Assembly: GCF_029433515.1 (NCBI RefSeq)
Contig: NZ_JAQTIG010000005.1
Coordinates: forward strand, 99,267 to 163,266
Length of the DNA stretch: 64,000 nucleotides
Source of the DNA: Lactobacillus sp. ESL0679
GTDB lineage: Bacteria > Bacillota > Bacilli > Lactobacillales > Lactobacillaceae
Direction: 5' to 3'
The position numbers and the translations under genes were made by a program. Shown here piece after piece: positions 43,500-51,081 of the stretch (position 1 is the first letter of the stretch; each line of letters opens with the position of its first letter). The notes beneath the pieces are model-generated. The model was given only the letters and a program-made list of their open reading frames with translations. It made no database searches and was not told the DNA's origin.

Positions 43500-43727
43500 A
43501 TGAAATTTAATCAAAATCCTAAAGTAAAACAGGATAAAGAAGATGCAGTTAAAGCATTAATGGCATTACTGATAATGGGCATTATCGAGTTTGCTTTCTA
43601 CGATGCTAACAGATTGTGGCTGACGAATTTTACACGCTTCTTAGAAGATGTGGGTGCAAGTTTGTTAGTTGCAGCAATTGGCATGTTCATCAGTGCAGTT
43701 TACTTTTTAAAGCGTGACGAAAAATGA
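43500..43727 (+). CDS. Small two-TM phage membrane protein
   Basis: A 75-residue protein with two hydrophobic helices (ALMALLIMGIIEFAFYDA and GASLLVAAIGMFISAVYFL) and charged ends. AAGGAGA precedes ATG. Unknown role; small membrane proteins in the early region may alter host membrane functions or superinfection. Confidence 0.6.
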   Translation: MKFNQNPKVKQDKEDAVKALMALLIMGIIEFAFYDANRLWLTNFTRFLEDVGASLLVAAIGMFISAVYFLKRDEK

Positions 43728-43740
43728 CGGGTGAACAAAA

Positions 43741-43778
43741 CAAAAAAGCCGTTGATATTAGGACTATCAACGACTTAG
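43741..43778 (-). terminator. Leftward terminator in the early region
   Basis: GCCGTTGATA (43748-43757) pairs with TATCAACGAC (43765-43774). On the minus strand the hairpin is followed by TTTTTTG, so it would stop leftward transcription from the right. No leftward gene lies just upstream of it. Confidence 0.55.
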
Positions 43779-43807
43779 AAATAATAAATCTAAAGAAAGT
43801 ATAACAC

Positions 43808-44146
43808 ATGGAAGCAAAAAGTATAACTGGGCAACAGATGACCCAGAAGCTGATGCGACAACAGGAAGCAATTGACCAGTACCGCGGCTTAGAACTATGG
43901 ACAGCCTTTGACGTTTTTGACGAATTAGTTACCTTTGGCGACAAAGATTGTGATTATCCAGACGGTAAGGAATTTGTAATCAAGCAGTTAGAGCAGTCTA
44001 GGACAGCTGATGAATTTGCACAGAGTATTGACTACGCTAACGCAAAAGACATGATAGAAGATTTTGTTGAGAATGCAGCTGATGATGACTATTGGAACGG
44101 CATCGCAGAGCAATTCTTTGATGGGCAGAATATGGAGGACTTATAA
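43808..44146 (+). CDS. Acidic phage protein of unknown function (112 aa)
   Basis: A 112-residue acidic protein (AFDVFDELVTFGDKDCDYPDG, DYANAKDMIEDFVENAADDD) with no recognised motif. ATG follows an AAAGAAAGT stretch. The following gene begins the base after its stop. Similar acidic proteins are frequent in phage early operons. Confidence 0.6.
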   Translation: MEAKSITGQQMTQKLMRQQEAIDQYRGLELWTAFDVFDELVTFGDKDCDYPDGKEFVIKQLEQSRTADEFAQSIDYANAKDMIEDFVENAADDDYWNGIAEQFFDGQNMEDL

Positions 44147-44578
44147 ATGAGCGAAGAAAAAAGAATTTTAGAGGCATCTGATGGTAAGTCAATTAACTTT
44201 GTTGAAAATACAATTTATTTTGATGGAGGTAATGCAGAACCTTTTACTAAGACGGAATTATTTGAAAAGGAATTATCCTGTGCTGATTTTGATGCTGTTA
44301 ATTATTTTTTCAGTGAAACTGAAATAAAGCAAAAAATTTGGGACATGGCAATTCCATACGAAGAAAAGCGAATTTTTACAATTGGTAAAACAAACCTGTA
44401 TAAATGCCATAATGAATGGTTCTTAGACGATACAGATGAAGCTATGCCAGTAACCTTTAAAGAATTTAGAGAAGCACTTAGATATTTATTTAATAGCGGA
44501 CGTGTCATATATACAAATAATGATTTTGCAAATACTTTATGGGATACATATTCCAAGCCTGTTAAGGAGGACAAATAA
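44147..44578 (+). CDS. Phage protein made of two EEKR modules
   Basis: A 143-residue protein. Two copies of a domain of about 70 residues are visible: SEEKRILEASDG ... PFTKTELFE ... KQKIWDMAIP, then YEEKRIFTIGKT ... PVTFKEFREAL ... NTLWDTYSKP. The same module (M-S/T-EEKRI start, P-x-T-K/F turn, W-D-x-Y-x-x-P end) opens the proteins at 49218, 51906 and 52309, each with a different C-terminal domain. No catalytic residues are evident; a protein-binding module is possible. It overlaps the next gene by 1 nt. Confidence 0.6.
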   Translation: MSEEKRILEASDGKSINFVENTIYFDGGNAEPFTKTELFEKELSCADFDAVNYFFSETEIKQKIWDMAIPYEEKRIFTIGKTNLYKCHNEWFLDDTDEAMPVTFKEFREALRYLFNSGRVIYTNNDFANTLWDTYSKPVKEDK

Positions 44579-44838
44579 TGATTGATAAAAATTTCTTAGT
44601 CGATAAAATTCATGATCAAGCACGAGACTTAGTTGATACGCAATTCAGCAAGCTGTCAGTTGATGACCAGACGCGTCAAGACCTACAAGCGCTTCAAAAT
44701 ACAGAGCAATTCAAGCAATTAAAGAATCATCTAGTTGCTGCCCACGAAAAGAAACTAACTAATTTAGTTTTAGAAAATCTTGAGGGCGTTAAAGGTTTAG
44801 TTGATAGATTGGCAGGTGGCAATGATGAAGCTCTTTGA
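44578..44838 (+). CDS. Small helical phage protein upstream of Gp157
   Basis: An 86-residue, Gln/Asp-rich, fully helical protein (FLVDKIHDQARDLVDTQFSKLSVDDQTRQDLQALQN). GGAGG lies 8 nt before ATG. The Gp157 gene starts inside its end (17-nt overlap). Unknown function. Confidence 0.6.
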   Translation: MIDKNFLVDKIHDQARDLVDTQFSKLSVDDQTRQDLQALQNTEQFKQLKNHLVAAHEKKLTNLVLENLEGVKGLVDRLAGGNDEAL

Positions 44839-45304
44839 AATTAACGATGCAATTAAGCAAGTCATGGACCGAGACGACCTCGACTCAGTAACAATGAAAG
44901 ATACGCTTGACTCACTTGAATTGACGCGTGAAGAGAAGCTAGATAGCTTAGCAGCTGTTATTGAAAAGTGTGGAGCAGAAGACGATTTCTTAACGGAAAA
45001 AATTAGAAAGTTGACTGACCAGAAACACTTTAATCAAAACAGAATTAATAACTTGCAAGAGTACATGACTAATATCTTGGATGAAGCAAAAATCAAGAAG
45101 CTGCAAACTAAGAACCATATCTTAAAGCCACGCAATTATCGTGACAAGACAATTGTTTCAGACGGCAATTTATTGCCGCAAGAATACAAAATCAAAGAAG
45201 AAGTTGTCAAGATTGACCGTAAGAAGATTTATCAAGACTTGAAAAACGGTAAAGAAGTAGCTGGTGCGCACCTCAAGCCTAACCGTAAGACAACAATCAG
45301 TTAG
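44822..45304 (+). CDS. Siphovirus Gp157-family protein
   Basis: A 160-residue protein matching the Gp157 family: an N-terminal coiled-coil part (LTREEKLDSLAAVIEKCGAEDDFLTEKIRKL), the FNQNRINNLQEYM helix, and the C-terminal IVSDGNLLPQEY ... VKIDRKKIYQDLKNGKEVAGAHL. Members occur beside recombination genes and are linked with phage resistance in Streptococcus. Two ATGs (44822, 44825) follow AGGTGG; the first is used. The ERF recombinase gene follows 11 nt later. Confidence 0.82.
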   Translation: MMKLFEINDAIKQVMDRDDLDSVTMKDTLDSLELTREEKLDSLAAVIEKCGAEDDFLTEKIRKLTDQKHFNQNRINNLQEYMTNILDEAKIKKLQTKNHILKPRNYRDKTIVSDGNLLPQEYKIKEEVVKIDRKKIYQDLKNGKEVAGAHLKPNRKTTIS

Positions 45305-45315
45305 GAGGAAAGCAC

Positions 45316-46104
45316 ATGGCAGAAGAAAATAAAAAGCAGCCTAAAGACTATGTGCCACTGGCAGTCAAGATTGCTAAAGCCAACAAGGATATTGGTGTAA
45401 TTGCCAAAGATGGAAATAACAACTTCCAGCGCTATTCTTTTCAAACAGAAGCAGCAATTAAAGCAGCTGTACAACGGGTAACGTCAGAGAATGGTTTTTC
45501 GATCATTCCCAAGTTTGAAATTGTTGAGCGTGAACAGCAGCCGACTAAAAACCGTGGCGTAAATAATTTTGTGTATGTGTTGGGCACTTTCACAATCACT
45601 GACGGCGTTGAAACGCTTGTAGGTGCAATGCCAGGGGCTGGCGCAGATACCGGTGAGAAAGCCGTTCAAAAGGCTTGCACGTCAGCTCAAAAATATTTCT
45701 ATAAACAATTATTCAACATTACTGACCGGGACGAAGACCCTGATGGGCAAGACAGCAATCCTGGTGGTGGCTATCAAAGACGGCAGCCTAGTCGCAAAAA
45801 GGCTGCACCAAAGAAGCAAGAAGCGCCCGCTAAGCAGTTTACTGATGATGAATTGATGGCGTACACGATCACTGACAAACGAGGCGAAGTTAAGCTAGTA
45901 CAGGTGCTTGCAGAAGCATCGCTGGGTAAAGCCGACAGCAAGGCAACCTTACACGAATTAGGCGGCGAAAGTAAGTTAGCCTATGCTCAGATTTATAAGC
46001 GTGGACTGCATAAGAAGTGGCTTAATAGCAAACCTGATGCCCAAGATGAAGCACTTAGTAAAGCAGTCGGTAACATCGAACAAACCCCGGAAGCAGGTGC
46101 ATAG
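45316..46104 (+). CDS. erf: ERF-family single-strand annealing protein
   Basis: A 262-residue phage recombinase. The N-terminal 150 residues carry the ERF pattern: GVIAKDGNNNFQRYSFQTEAAI, TSENGFSIIPKFEIVE, FTITDGVETLVGAMPGAGADTGEKAVQKACTSAQKYFY. A Pro/Lys/Gln-rich linker and a C-terminal helical domain follow. AGGAGGAAA precedes ATG. It anneals complementary ssDNA for recombination or circularisation. The SSB gene of the same operon is its expected partner; note that ERF itself lacks the SSB-like tail. Confidence 0.88.
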   Translation: MAEENKKQPKDYVPLAVKIAKANKDIGVIAKDGNNNFQRYSFQTEAAIKAAVQRVTSENGFSIIPKFEIVEREQQPTKNRGVNNFVYVLGTFTITDGVETLVGAMPGAGADTGEKAVQKACTSAQKYFYKQLFNITDRDEDPDGQDSNPGGGYQRRQPSRKKAAPKKQEAPAKQFTDDELMAYTITDKRGEVKLVQVLAEASLGKADSKATLHELGGESKLAYAQIYKRGLHKKWLNSKPDAQDEALSKAVGNIEQTPEAGA

Positions 46105-46105
46105 C

Positions 46106-46924
46106 ATGGTGAAAATTCTTAGAAACAAAAGAAACTTATACGTTAATGTTAGCCAACAAATAGTTTCCGATAACCGACTTAGTTGGAAAGCACGAGGCAT
46201 CTTTGTTTACTTGTGGGGGCAATCAGACAATTGGCAATTCTACTTTAAAGAAGTTGCTAAGCATGCCAAAGATGGTGAAGAAGCACTTAGAACAGGCATA
46301 AAGGAGCTTCAAACTTACGGCTATTTAAAAATTGTAAATAAGCATGATAAAGATGGTTCATTTGCTGGTAAAAGTTGGATTTTGTCGGATTATGTTCACC
46401 GTGATGGCGGTTTTCCCGAACACGGTAAAATCGGCAATAATTCGCCAAAAAGTGCCGAAAACACCGAACACGGTAAAAACCGTACTTCGGGAAATCCGGC
46501 ACTAACTAATATTAATAGTAACTATTATCAAGAAGTAACTAGTAAAGATATAGATAGTCCTGCTAAAGCAGAACCACCTGTTTTGCAGAAAAATAATTCA
46601 GTCTTTAAGCAAGTTGTTGACTACTTAAACAAGAAAGCGCATAGAGATTTTAAATATACGAATAAGTCTACGCAACGTCTTATCAACGCCCGTGTAAATG
46701 ATGGCTTCGATGTGCCCGATTTTAAGAAAGTAATTGATACCAAATGCGCAGAATGGCTTAACGACAAGAAGATGTACAGATATTTACGTCCGGATACTTT
46801 ATTTGGCCCTAAGTTTGAGGGTTACCTCAATGAAAAGGCACCTATTGCTAATTCAGAGCATGAGATAGACCCACGCATGTTAGCTACAGTACCAGACGTT
46901 GATGAAGATGATTTACCGTTCTAG
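46106..46924 (+). CDS. Phage replication initiator with SSB-like tail
   Basis: A 272-residue protein. The winged-helix N terminus (NVSQQIVSDNRLSWKARGIFVYLWGQ ... KDGEEALRTGIKELQTYGYL) is followed by an Asn/Gly-rich linker and a C-terminal domain FKQVVDYLNKKAHRDFKYTNKSTQRLI ... RPDTLFGPKFEGYLNE, the TIGR02220-type phage replication domain. The DNA for the linker contains repeats that could be the origin. The protein ends VDEDDLPF, an SSB-type docking tail. ATG 46106 starts 1 nt after the previous stop. It probably opens the origin and recruits the loader encoded next. Confidence 0.82.
   Translation: MVKILRNKRNLYVNVSQQIVSDNRLSWKARGIFVYLWGQSDNWQFYFKEVAKHAKDGEEALRTGIKELQTYGYLKIVNKHDKDGSFAGKSWILSDYVHRDGGFPEHGKIGNNSPKSAENTEHGKNRTSGNPALTNINSNYYQEVTSKDIDSPAKAEPPVLQKNNSVFKQVVDYLNKKAHRDFKYTNKSTQRLINARVNDGFDVPDFKKVIDTKCAEWLNDKKMYRYLRPDTLFGPKFEGYLNEKAPIANSEHEIDPRMLATVPDVDEDDLPF
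46416..46478 (+). repeat. Direct repeats in the replication gene, candidate phage origin
   Basis: CCGAACACGGTAAAA occurs at 46416-46430 and 46464-46478, 48 bp apart, with related CGG-rich blocks and CGGCAATAATTCGCC between them. They fall in the linker part of the initiator gene, the usual place for a phage origin. Confidence 0.5.
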
Positions 46925-46935
46925 AAAGGAGCGTC

Positions 46936-47739
46936 ATGTCAAATTCAATGGGAAACATGATTGGCACAATTAATCGGGCGGTTAAACGCACTGACGAAGT
47001 GTGTCCAATACATGGAACTAGTCTTGTTTATATCCAGGGCGTTAAAAAGGTTAAGCCGTTTTGCATGAGATGCACAATTGAGCAGCGCGATGCCCAAGAT
47101 AAACGCATGCACGAAGAGTATAAAGTAAGCCGATTTCGCGGCTATCTTAAAGGACAATCGCTGGTTGACCGTGCTGATACCTTTGGCTACACGTTTGCGA
47201 CTTTCAAAAGCAACACAGGAACAAGTGAACACTATGCCAAGCAGGCTGCTAGACAAGTTGCTGGTACGTATCTTAAACAGCCTGATAAGAAGTTTAACTG
47301 CTTATTCTACGGTAACGCAGGAGCGGGCAAAACTCACTTAGCTATGTCTATACTCAACGCCGTAAACGACAACGCAGAACCAATGCAAAGGTGCTTATTC
47401 TTAAGCGTAAATAAGCTAATTCGTGAGATGAAGAATTGGTTTGGCGACAAGACTCAGGTTTGGTCACCTAAACATGTGGCTGAATTGGTTCACAAAGCAG
47501 ACCTGGTAGTCTTGGACGATTTGGGTGCAGAGAGCGCCAACAGTCAAGCGACTAGCTTTGTGCAAGATACGATTTTTGATATTTATGAAAGCAATCAGCG
47601 CATTATTACAACAACTAATCTGAGCATGGACGATCTTTACAAGACATACCATTCAAGGCTTGTTAGCCGTATGCAAGAAGGCGGAGCAGGGCACGTGATT
47701 GACTTTAGCAAAATTAGAGATAAACGCCGGGGACTGTAA
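46936..47739 (+). CDS. DnaC/IstB-like helicase loader ATPase
   Basis: A 267-residue AAA+ ATPase. An N-terminal zinc-finger-like segment (CPIHGTSLVYIQGVKKVKPFC-MRC, about 23-46), Walker A GNAGAGKT (about 125-132), Walker B LVVLDDLGAE (about 191-200), sensor TTTNLS and an Arg finger region SRLVSRMQ. This is the usual phage loader that delivers the host DnaB-type helicase to the origin; no phage helicase gene is seen. AAAGGAG precedes ATG, 11 nt after the initiator stop. Confidence 0.85.
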   Translation: MSNSMGNMIGTINRAVKRTDEVCPIHGTSLVYIQGVKKVKPFCMRCTIEQRDAQDKRMHEEYKVSRFRGYLKGQSLVDRADTFGYTFATFKSNTGTSEHYAKQAARQVAGTYLKQPDKKFNCLFYGNAGAGKTHLAMSILNAVNDNAEPMQRCLFLSVNKLIREMKNWFGDKTQVWSPKHVAELVHKADLVVLDDLGAESANSQATSFVQDTIFDIYESNQRIITTTNLSMDDLYKTYHSRLVSRMQEGGAGHVIDFSKIRDKRRGL

Positions 47740-47740
47740 C

Positions 47741-47911
47741 ATGAGCAGCATGTGCGAGATACCCGAATGGGTGTATGAGAACAATCCTAGCTATTGGGCT
47801 AAACAGGCCATGCAAGATGGCGGCATTATTGTTTGTAATGATGAAAGCGAACCCAAGTTTATGTTGAGTGGTTTCCAGTTAGGAAAGAAAGTAGAGATAG
47901 TAAATGCATAA
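47741..47911 (+). CDS. Small phage protein (56 aa)
   Basis: Fifty-six residues (MSSMCEIPEWVYENNPSYWAKQAM...) starting 1 nt after the loader stop, with GGGGA upstream. A Trp-rich start and a short beta-strand end; no recognised family. It overlaps the next gene by 8 nt. Confidence 0.55.
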   Translation: MSSMCEIPEWVYENNPSYWAKQAMQDGGIIVCNDESEPKFMLSGFQLGKKVEIVNA

Positions 47912-48134
47912 TAAGAAAATTAAAGCCTACAAGGCTAAGGACGGAAAGTGCTACGAATTGGTTGAAGTAGTCAAGCAGGGACTAGAGGGTTATATCTACA
48001 TTGTGGTAACGGTTGATGTGGGCACTCACAGAGGCGTTGACATAGCAACGAGTGTAGTTGAAGCAAGAAAGAAATTAATCGAAGCTGGAGCCGTTCCAGT
48101 TAAGCTGAGTGACACAGTAATGGAGATGGAGTAG
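47904..48134 (+). CDS. Small basic phage protein (76 aa)
   Basis: A 76-residue protein (KIKAYKAKDGKCYELVEVVKQGLEGYIYIVVTVDVGTHRGVDI) with a beta-rich centre and a helical end. It begins inside the preceding gene, and the SSB gene starts right after its stop. No motif is recognised. Confidence 0.55.
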   Translation: MHNKKIKAYKAKDGKCYELVEVVKQGLEGYIYIVVTVDVGTHRGVDIATSVVEARKKLIEAGAVPVKLSDTVMEME

Positions 48135-48590
48135 ATGATTAACCGGACAGTATTAGTTGGTCGCCTGACACGGGACCCAGAATTAAGAACGACTCGAAGT
48201 GGAGCAAACGTTTTGTCATTCACATTGGCAGTTGACCGAAACTTCAAAAACCAAGACGGCTCACGTGATGCCGATTTTATTCAATGTGTAGCGTGGAAGA
48301 AGACGGCAGAAATTATCAGCCAGTACAGCCACAAGGGTTCAATGCTGGGAGTTGACGGTCGTATTCAAACTAGAAACTACGATGACAAGAATGGACAGAG
48401 AGTTTATGTAGCCGAAGTTATTGCAGATCAGATTGCGCTGCTTAATTCAAAGAATAGCAATCAAGGACAGCAAGGCGGTTACACGCCAAATAACAATGGT
48501 AATGGTGTTAATAATCAGTCTGGTGGTAGAGATCCATTCGCAGGTAGTGGCGATACGGTTGACATCAGTGACGATGATTTGCCATTTTAA
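48135..48590 (+). CDS. ssb: Phage single-stranded DNA-binding protein
   Basis: A 151-residue SSB. The OB-fold (residues 1-105) is complete: MINRTVLVGRLTRDPELRTT, FTLAVDRNF, DFIQCVAWKKTAEIISQY, KGSMLGVDGRIQTRNYDDKNG and YVAEVIAD. A Gly/Asn/Gln-rich linker follows and the tail is DISDDDLPF, the canonical docking peptide. ATGGAG upstream gives an SD-like sequence. It coats ssDNA and recruits partners during phage replication. Confidence 0.95.
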   Translation: MINRTVLVGRLTRDPELRTTRSGANVLSFTLAVDRNFKNQDGSRDADFIQCVAWKKTAEIISQYSHKGSMLGVDGRIQTRNYDDKNGQRVYVAEVIADQIALLNSKNSNQGQQGGYTPNNNGNGVNNQSGGRDPFAGSGDTVDISDDDLPF

Positions 48591-48601
48591 GGAGCGATAC
48601 T

Positions 48602-48802
48602 ATGGATTATCAGGAAAGAAATTTTCAAAAGCGTTCACTAAGAGGAACTATTGCACACATGAATGAGATTATGTCTGAATGTAGGTCAGACATACGTTTT
48701 ACAGATGCGGGCTCTTCAGAAGATATACGCTGGCAAACGGAATATGATTTAGCAAAAGCTAAAAAAGCAAAAGCTATTAAACAATTAGCTGACCTTATGT
48801 AA
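48602..48802 (+). CDS. Small phage protein (66 aa)
   Basis: Sixty-six residues, acidic at the centre (MSECRSDIRFTDAGSSEDIRW) and Lys/Ala-rich at the end. GGAG precedes ATG. Unknown. Confidence 0.5.
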   Translation: MDYQERNFQKRSLRGTIAHMNEIMSECRSDIRFTDAGSSEDIRWQTEYDLAKAKKAKAIKQLADLM

Positions 48803-48813
48803 GGAGCAATATT

Positions 48814-49002
48814 ATGAATATTTGTGATTACTGTGGTAGAGAATTTGCAAGAAAGAACTGGGAAGTCTCATTTAAAGGTAAAACTTATTACTTTTGTACT
48901 AAGGAGTGTAGCACCAGTTTTTGCTTTGATTTTGATAATGCTTGGGTTAATCAGGACTTTAACACTAGATTAGCTCGAGGACTGTTTGGCGGGAGTAGAT
49001 AA
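48814..49002 (+). CDS. Small zinc-finger phage protein (62 aa)
   Basis: Sixty-two residues with CDYCGREF and later FCTKEC, a C-x2-C...C-x3-C zinc site. AAGGAGC precedes ATG. A similar C-x2-C / C-x3-C pair is seen at 51544. Probably a nucleic-acid or protein-binding finger. Confidence 0.55.
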   Translation: MNICDYCGREFARKNWEVSFKGKTYYFCTKECSTSFCFDFDNAWVNQDFNTRLARGLFGGSR

Positions 49003-49008
49003 GGAACA

Positions 49009-49221
49009 ATGGCAAAGAGCAAATGTGAATACTGTCAAGACAATGCGGCAATTTATGGCGAAGATGATGATTTAAGTGGACTGGTTAGATTGCATAGACG
49101 CAAAGATAAGAATGGAAAAATGTTTGCGCAGATTAAAATATATTCAAGCTATGGCAATAGTACTATGGAATTTTTAGTTGATTACTGTCCTTGGTGTGGC
49201 AGAAAGTTAGGAACAGAATGA
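49009..49221 (+). CDS. Small zinc-ribbon phage protein (70 aa)
   Basis: Seventy residues with CEYCQ near the start and YCPWCGRKL near the end, a zinc-ribbon pair flanking a beta-rich centre. AAGGA precedes ATG. The next gene overlaps its end. Such proteins are common in phage early operons and unassigned. Confidence 0.6.
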   Translation: MAKSKCEYCQDNAAIYGEDDDLSGLVRLHRRKDKNGKMFAQIKIYSSYGNSTMEFLVDYCPWCGRKLGTE

Positions 49222-49631
49222 TGACTGAAGAAAAAAGAATATTTAGTAAGAATGGATATGTACTTTTCTATAATGAACCAATGCAATGGTGGGATTGGGA
49301 AAGGTGTGGAATGGCACCAACGCCAGTTACTAAATCAACTTTTAAAAAAGTTATAAAAAATTATTTTTATGAAGAAACTAGGGACTTGATAAACTTTATT
49401 AGTATTGACGAATTCTGGGATAAGTACGGTACCCCTGTTCCAGAAAAAAAGTGGTATGTGAAAGTGCCACATACTTATCCAAGCTCGTGGTATCAAATAG
49501 GTCAATGCAATGATTCTACAATGATTATTACAAATATCGAATGTGTACCTAATGACTCATTTAAGTTCACTGATTCTGAAATTAAAAAATATCATCTTGA
49601 AGATTGCGAGAAGGTGCCAGCTGATGAGTGA
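49218..49631 (+). CDS. DUF1642-type phage protein with EEKR module
   Basis: About 137 residues. The N-terminal module (MTEEKRIFSKNG ... PVTKSTFKK ... FWDKYGTPVP) is followed by a C-terminal DUF1642-like part (KKWYVKVPHTYPSSWYQIG ... FTDSEIKKYHLEDCEKVP). The C-terminal part is nearly identical to that of the protein at 51906, so the two are recent duplicates. Start ATG 49218 (or 49221) overlaps the preceding stop; a longer frame from 49191 is rejected. Function unknown. Confidence 0.65.
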   Translation: MMTEEKRIFSKNGYVLFYNEPMQWWDWERCGMAPTPVTKSTFKKVIKNYFYEETRDLINFISIDEFWDKYGTPVPEKKWYVKVPHTYPSSWYQIGQCNDSTMIITNIECVPNDSFKFTDSEIKKYHLEDCEKVPADE

Positions 49632-50088
49632 AGAAATAGAAATTACAAAGCTGGATAATGTAAAGACAGCCAAGAATGTACGAAATTTTTTTCAAACTGT
49701 TTTCCCTGATTATTTGATTGAAGCAGGGTACCATCGTACCGACTTAAAGACAAGTCAAATAAACCAGACTGGCATTGCTTCGCATAACGGAAACAGCGCA
49801 GAACAAAAAATGAAGCATATCTACAATATGCAGAACAAGTGCAAAGCAGTATATCAGGCAATAGATAGCTTGCCTAACAAGCCTAAGCAACCATTTAAAG
49901 CAATTTTGTCTGAAGTATATCTGGATGAACTTGAGGACTGGAAAGTAATGCAAAAAGTAGGATATGCCAAGACAAATTATGGTCGCTTAAAGCAACAGGC
50001 ATTGTGCCAATTTGCAAAAGCGCTTGAGGTTCAAAAGATTAAGTACGACGCAGATATTCCCAACTTGGAGGTCATTAAAGATGACTAG
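49624..50088 (+). CDS. ArpU-family late transcription regulator, copy 1
   Basis: A 154-residue protein of the ArpU family, which controls late gene transcription in Gram-positive phages. AGYHRTDLKTSQINQTGIASHNGNSAEQKM, YNMQNKCKAVYQAIDSLP and LSEVYLDELEDWKVMQKVGYAKTNYGRLKQQAL (a sigma-70 region-4-like HTH) are visible. Start ATG 49624 overlaps the preceding gene by 8 nt. A paralogue follows at 50593. Confidence 0.82.
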   Translation: MSEEIEITKLDNVKTAKNVRNFFQTVFPDYLIEAGYHRTDLKTSQINQTGIASHNGNSAEQKMKHIYNMQNKCKAVYQAIDSLPNKPKQPFKAILSEVYLDELEDWKVMQKVGYAKTNYGRLKQQALCQFAKALEVQKIKYDADIPNLEVIKDD

Positions 50089-50578
50089 AACTAAAATCCC
50101 CTGGGACCAGCTTCACTATCTTGAGGACCGGTATGACAACAATTTAGATGAAGTTGAAAAGAGCGGCAATGCTGACGACATTCGCAAGCTGAACGAGATA
50201 ATTCTGATTATGAATCCAGATAGTAAAAGTGCTGACAGTATTGCCCGATATATCGAAATTGGGTACGGTGTCAGGGAAGTTGAAGAAGAACTTAAAGTTG
50301 ACTACAGAAAAATATCTGCTGTTATGAAGGAACGCCGTCTAGAGCTAAAGCCTAAGTTTAGCTATATGTTAGTTGACCCGTATGGCTGTCCGTTTTTCCT
50401 GGAGCAGTTAGAAAATCTAAAGCCGTTTGGTAAAGTGCGTGAAAACTTTAAAGCAGATCAGCGTGCATTCAGCAAGCTAGGTTTTAAGTTGTACCGCTTT
50501 GACAATCACTGGTTCGACCTTGATAGAGGCGACAACTATATGGTTAAGGGCAACAACGAAACGATTTTTGTTAAGTAA
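50081..50578 (+). CDS. Phage protein with N-terminal helix-turn-helix-like part (165 aa)
   Basis: A 165-residue protein. Residues 40-85 (MNPDSKSADSIARYIEIGYGVREVEEELKVDYRKISAVMKE) look like a helix-turn-helix. The C-terminal part is rich in aromatic residues (YRFDNHWFDLDRGDNYMVKG). GGAGG lies 10 nt before ATG 50081, which overlaps the end of the ArpU gene by 8 nt. It sits between the two ArpU copies; a regulatory role is possible but not assigned. Confidence 0.6.
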   Translation: MTRTKIPWDQLHYLEDRYDNNLDEVEKSGNADDIRKLNEIILIMNPDSKSADSIARYIEIGYGVREVEEELKVDYRKISAVMKERRLELKPKFSYMLVDPYGCPFFLEQLENLKPFGKVRENFKADQRAFSKLGFKLYRFDNHWFDLDRGDNYMVKGNNETIFVK

Positions 50579-50592
50579 TAAGTAAAGGGGTT

Positions 50593-51081
50593 GTGATTGT
50601 GGAATTCAATGAGTTAGAGGAGCTGGACATTGACAGAGTTAAAACAGCTGAAAAAGTAAGCAGCTTTTTGACTAAAACCTTTGTCCACTATCTTGATAAG
50701 GCTGGTATGCATAAGACTGACCTTAGTTCACCACAGTTAGACCCGACAGGAGTGAGCAGTCATGGAGGCAATAGTGCTGAAAGCAAGATGATGTTGATTC
50801 TGGATTGCGAGAACAAGTGTATGGCTATTATCAAGGCGATAGATAACTGTCGCGAAAATATCAATCGTGGGGTACGTAACAAAACGATACTACATGGTTT
50901 GTACATTCAAGATTTGGAGAATTGGCAGGTTCAAGACAGACTGCAATTGTCCGAAACTGCTTATTACAACAAGAAGCAGGACGCACTATGTGAATTCGCC
51001 GACAGAATTGAGGTTTGGGCATATCGCTTCGGCACACGCATCCCTGACTTGCATGTATACAAGAAAGAAGAAACCAATTGA
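50593..51081 (+). CDS. ArpU-family late transcription regulator, copy 2
   Basis: A 162-residue paralogue of the ArpU protein at 49624, with the same blocks: AGMHKTDLSSPQLDPTGVSSHGGNSAESKM, CENKCMAIIKAI, LHGLYIQDLENWQVQDRLQLSETAYYNKKQDAL. The start used by similarity is near 50599-50602 (GTGGAATTCAATG); the annotated ATG/GTG choice is uncertain by a few codons. The RusA gene begins inside its stop. Two ArpU copies in one phage is unusual and suggests duplication or acquisition. Confidence 0.78.
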   Translation: MIVEFNELEELDIDRVKTAEKVSSFLTKTFVHYLDKAGMHKTDLSSPQLDPTGVSSHGGNSAESKMMLILDCENKCMAIIKAIDNCRENINRGVRNKTILHGLYIQDLENWQVQDRLQLSETAYYNKKQDALCEFADRIEVWAYRFGTRIPDLHVYKKEETN

